64,000 nt of DNA from Kaistia geumhonensis (GTDB taxonomy: Bacteria; Pseudomonadota; Alphaproteobacteria; Rhizobiales; Kaistiaceae). Of the stretch, positions 61,807 to 64,000 are shown in pieces (position 1 is the first letter of the stretch; each line of letters starts with the position of its first letter). The stretch is taken from NCBI RefSeq assembly GCF_030815145.1, contig NZ_JAUSWJ010000001.1, positions 3,426,001 to 3,490,000 on the forward strand, written 5' to 3'. A model generated the notes under the pieces. That model did no database searches and was not told the DNA's origin. It saw nothing but the letters and a program-made list of their open reading frames with translations. Both the position numbers and the translations under genes were made by a program.

Positions 61807-62132
61807 GCGGACCGGCGCGGCTGGTTTCCGGCGGCATCCTGATCGATGTCCGCCTGACGCCGCGCGGCGGGCGTGACGCCATCGACGGACTGTCGGTGCT
61901 CTCCGACGGCCGTTCCGTAATGAGCGCGCGCGTCCGCGCCGTTCCGGAAAAGGGCGCCGCCAACGCCGCCCTGACGGCGCTCGTCGCCGAGACCTTCGGC
62001 GTCGCGCGCGGCGCGGTCGTGGTGGTCAGCGGCCAGACGTCGCGGGTGAAGACGGTGAGGATCGAAGGCGACGCCGAGGCGCTGATGGCGCGCGCGGTGG
62101 CGCTCGGCGGCGAGGCTGGGCGGCGGGGCTGA
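61803..62132 (+). CDS. DUF167 (YggU) family protein
   Basis: Small protein of about 109 residues with the family core ILIDVRLTPRGGRDAI, VRAVPEKGAANAALTALVAE and VVSGQTSRVKTVRI. The YggT-DUF167 pair is a common, conserved gene neighbourhood. The start is most likely TTG at 61803, overlapping the YggT stop as TTGA; no ATG precedes the conserved core. The function is unknown. Confidence 0.88.
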   Translation: MSGPARLVSGGILIDVRLTPRGGRDAIDGLSVLSDGRSVMSARVRAVPEKGAANAALTALVAETFGVARGAVVVVSGQTSRVKTVRIEGDAEALMARAVALGGEAGRRG

Positions 62133-62164
62133 TGCCCCGCCGGGAGGAGAGGCGCTGAGCGCGC

Positions 62165-62650
62165 TCAGTGCGTATAGAGGCCGCGCAGCGAGCCGTTCGG
62201 CCAATGGATGTCGCGGATGCGCCAGCCGGCCGGCGTTTCCACCAGCATCACGTCGACTGCGACAGGCGTTCCGGCATTGACGAAGCGCACATGGCCGGTC
62301 GCCTTGCCGTCGGCGCCGTGCTCGACCGTGACCGCGAGATTCTCGATCTCCCAGTCTTGCGCGTCGATGAACGGGTCGCCGTCCAGCAACGGCACATCGT
62401 CGGCCGCTTCGGCGCGGGCCCGGTCGTCGGCGATCATGCCCGCGAGGTCGGGCGTGAAATAGCTGTCGAGCGCGGCGCGGTCGCCGAGGTCGACACCGTC
62501 ACCCTCGCCGCGATAGGCGCCGTAAATGGCCTCGAGGAAGGCCTCCGGAGCGGCTGCTGCGCGCGCGAGGCCGGCCGAGGACGCGGCAAGGGCCAACGCC
62601 GCGGACGCGGCCAGGAGGCCGCGCCGCGAGAATGTGGGTGCAAAGGCCAC
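62165..62650 (-). CDS. Exported DUF3828-like protein
   Basis: Protein of 161 residues with an N-terminal export signal FSRRGLLAASAALALAASSA that contains a twin-arginine (SRRGLL), so Tat or Sec export is possible. The mature part has YGAYRGEGDGVD, SYFTPDLAGMIADD and VETPAGWRIRDIHW, a pattern of DUF3828-type periplasmic proteins. The start is GTG at 62650, just behind the pyrophosphatase stop; no better start is available. It is probably co-transcribed with ppa. Confidence 0.75.
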   Translation of the reverse strand: MAFAPTFSRRGLLAASAALALAASSAGLARAAAAPEAFLEAIYGAYRGEGDGVDLGDRAALDSYFTPDLAGMIADDRARAEAADDVPLLDGDPFIDAQDWEIENLAVTVEHGADGKATGHVRFVNAGTPVAVDVMLVETPAGWRIRDIHWPNGSLRGLYTH

Positions 62651-62652
62651 GG

Positions 62653-63183
62653 TCAGCCCTTCTTGTAGCGCTCGATCGCCTCGACGATGAGCCTCTCGGC
62701 CTCGGCCTTGTCGCCCCAGCCGGAGATCTCGACCCACTTGCCCTTCTCCAGATCCTTGTAGTGCTGGAAGAAGTGCTCGATCTGGCGCAGCGTGATCTCG
62801 GGAAGGTCGGTATAGCTCTCGATCTTCTCGTAGCGGCGCGTCAGCTTGGTCGAGGGAACCGCGATGACCTTTTCGTCCTCGCCGCCCTCGTCGCGCATGC
62901 GCAGCACGCCGACCGGCCGGCAATTCATGATCGCGCCGGGAATGATGGCGCGCTGGTTGGTGACGAGCACGTCGATCGGGTCGCCGTCGCCGCAAAGCGT
63001 GTGGGGGACGAAGCCGTAATTGCCCGGATAGCGCATCGGCGTATAGAGGAAGCGGTCGACATAGAGAGCGCCGGCTTCCTTGTCCATTTCATACTTGATG
63101 GGCTCGCCGCCGACCGGCACCTCGATGATCACGTTGATGTCGTGCGGAGGATTCTTGCCGATCGGCACAGCGTCGATGCGCAT
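62653..63183 (-). CDS. ppa: Inorganic pyrophosphatase
   Basis: Family I soluble pyrophosphatase of 176 residues, hydrolysing PPi to drive biosynthesis. Motifs are [16 protein letters not shown] near residue 21, [11 protein letters not shown] near 52 and the metal-binding DGDPIDVLV near 66. Length fits prokaryotic hexameric enzymes. ATG at 63183 begins [15 protein letters not shown]; longer upstream frames lack similarity. It is a core-genome marker on the right of the island. Confidence 0.96.
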   Translation of the reverse strand: MRIDAVPIGKNPPHDINVIIEVPVGGEPIKYEMDKEAGALYVDRFLYTPMRYPGNYGFVPHTLCGDGDPIDVLVTNQRAIIPGAIMNCRPVGVLRMRDEGGEDEKVIAVPSTKLTRRYEKIESYTDLPEITLRQIEHFFQHYKDLEKGKWVEISGWGDKAEAERLIVEAIERYKKG

Positions 63184-63422
63184 GGGATGATCCCTCAGGC
63201 GGTGTTGGCGGACTGCGAAGCGCATTGTGCGCTGCACGGGCGATCCGCTCTTAAGCGGCCGGGCGGCGGCCCGCAAGGGAGAAGCGGAAAAAGCCGCTCG
63301 GGTTCCGCCCCCCGGCGGGTCCGCGTTCAACGGTGGTACTGGCGTGCGCGTGCTGTAGTCCGGAGCGCGTGGCGGTCGAGCGGCTGGCTCATCCCGGGGA
63401 AGGGATGACGGGGAGCGAAGGA

Positions 63423-63911
63423 ATGACGAGGCGATCGCGCGGCGGACCGAGGGAGACCGCGGCCGATCCGGTTGTCGCGGCGGACGCTGCGGCGACGCCG
63501 AAGCTGCTCGCGGGCGGCAACCCGCAGATTGCGAAAGGCGACGGCGCTGCTCCCGTCGCGGCCTATATCGCGGCCATGCCGGGCTGGAAACGCGAGATCG
63601 GCGAGCGCATCGACGCGGTGATCGTCGCCGGCGTGCCGGGCCTTCGCAAGGCCGTGAAGTGGAACTCGCCCTTCTACGGAACCGACAAGGGCTGGTTCCT
63701 CTCCTTCCACTGCTTCACGTCCTACGTGAAGGTCGCCTTCTTTCGCGGCGCCGAACTCGATCCGCAGCCGCCCGGCGCCTCGAAGCAGCCGGATGTGCGC
63801 TATCTCGACATCCGCGAAGGCGACGAATTGGACGCGGCGCAGCTCGCCGACTGGGCGAGGCAGGCCGCCAGCCTTCCCGGCTGGATCATGGGCGACGACG
63901 GACGGCGGTGA
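63423..63911 (+). CDS. DUF1801 domain protein
   Basis: Protein of about 162 residues. After a low-complexity N-terminus ([15 protein letters not shown]), the DUF1801 core reads [43 protein letters not shown] and [14 protein letters not shown]. These small proteins of unknown function form a compact alpha/beta fold. ATG at 63423 has GGAG at 8 bp; an in-frame ATG at 63405 (MTGSEG) is possible. No gene can be called in the last 89 bp of the window. Confidence 0.82.
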   Translation: MTRRSRGGPRETAADPVVAADAAATPKLLAGGNPQIAKGDGAAPVAAYIAAMPGWKREIGERIDAVIVAGVPGLRKAVKWNSPFYGTDKGWFLSFHCFTSYVKVAFFRGAELDPQPPGASKQPDVRYLDIREGDELDAAQLADWARQAASLPGWIMGDDGRR

Positions 63912-64000
63912 CGGACGGGCCGGGAGAACCGCGGCCGGCACGGGTTGAGCGCTTGCGGATCGGGCTGGCGCGTTCCCGCGTCAGCCGCGAGCGAAGGCGA

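Noticed and set aside
63912-64000. Possible gene start at the right edge
   Set aside because: Too short to show any motif; no supportable call.

Overview
This is a GC-rich stretch with tightly packed operons, many 1-4 bp stop/start overlaps (ATGA, GTGA, TTGA), and frequent GTG/TTG starts. Gene content includes dipeptide-type and sugar/amino-acid ABC systems, GntR and LacI regulators, a CIO-type cydAB, topoisomerase IB, and a YggT-DUF167 pair near ppa. Together these suggest an alphaproteobacterium of the Hyphomicrobiales (Rhizobiales), a soil- or plant-associated generalist. The genus cannot be fixed from sequence alone.

Layout. (1) 1-19271: two complete or nearly complete dipeptide-family ABC transporters transcribed away from a central GntR regulator (11391-12068), with catabolic genes between and beside them. 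These are a three-subunit FAD/2Fe-2S amine oxidase fused into one 985-residue chain, a dihydrodipicolinate-synthase-family enzyme, a phosphotriesterase-family hydrolase, an M20-like hydrolase and an M24 peptidase. A shared 13-bp sequence lies upstream of two of these units, and a looser copy lies upstream of a third, suggesting one regulon. The set fits uptake and oxidation of imino-acid or opine-like peptides (inference). (2) 19287-26880: carbohydrate housekeeping with a polyphosphate-glucokinase-like ROK kinase, GH15 glucoamylase, glucose-6-phosphate dehydrogenase, a Cof-type HAD phosphatase, a GT4 glycosyltransferase and a stand-alone receiver protein. (3) 27234-35057: a small unknown protein, topoisomerase IB, and cyanide-insensitive-type cydAB split by a 266-bp terminal-inverted-repeat element. 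A membrane protein, an OmpR/EnvZ-type two-component pair and a DsbA-family protein follow. (4) 35063-44186: a LacI-controlled sugar-acid pathway with an SDR, an IlvD/Edd dehydratase, an RraA-like aldolase, a ribose-type ABC transporter and two tandem, about 91% identical amidohydrolases. (5) 44431-61314: a probable genomic island bounded by a 17-bp direct repeat of the 3' end of tRNA-Ala(CGC), with decayed IS3-family pieces inside both ends. (6) 61298-63911: the tRNA, YggT, DUF167, a small exported protein, inorganic pyrophosphatase and a DUF1801 protein, i.e. core chromosome.

The island is the most interesting part. It carries an M14-like DUF2817 protein, an Asp/Glu/hydantoin racemase, a dihydropyrimidinase-like hydrolase, a DAO-type flavoenzyme and an SDR lacking the usual Tyr/Lys pair. 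It also carries a DHDPS-family protein lacking the usual Tyr, two paralogous DapB-like dehydrogenases, a cupin, a flavoprotein monooxygenase-like enzyme, an amino-acid ABC transporter whose permease and ATPase are fused, and a FadR-type GntR regulator. GATAT...ATATC palindromes, mostly 18 bp, sit upstream of six of its transcription units, including the regulator itself. This looks like one coordinated and possibly undescribed catabolic regulon for a cyclic amide or unusual amino acid; the substrate cannot be named from sequence.
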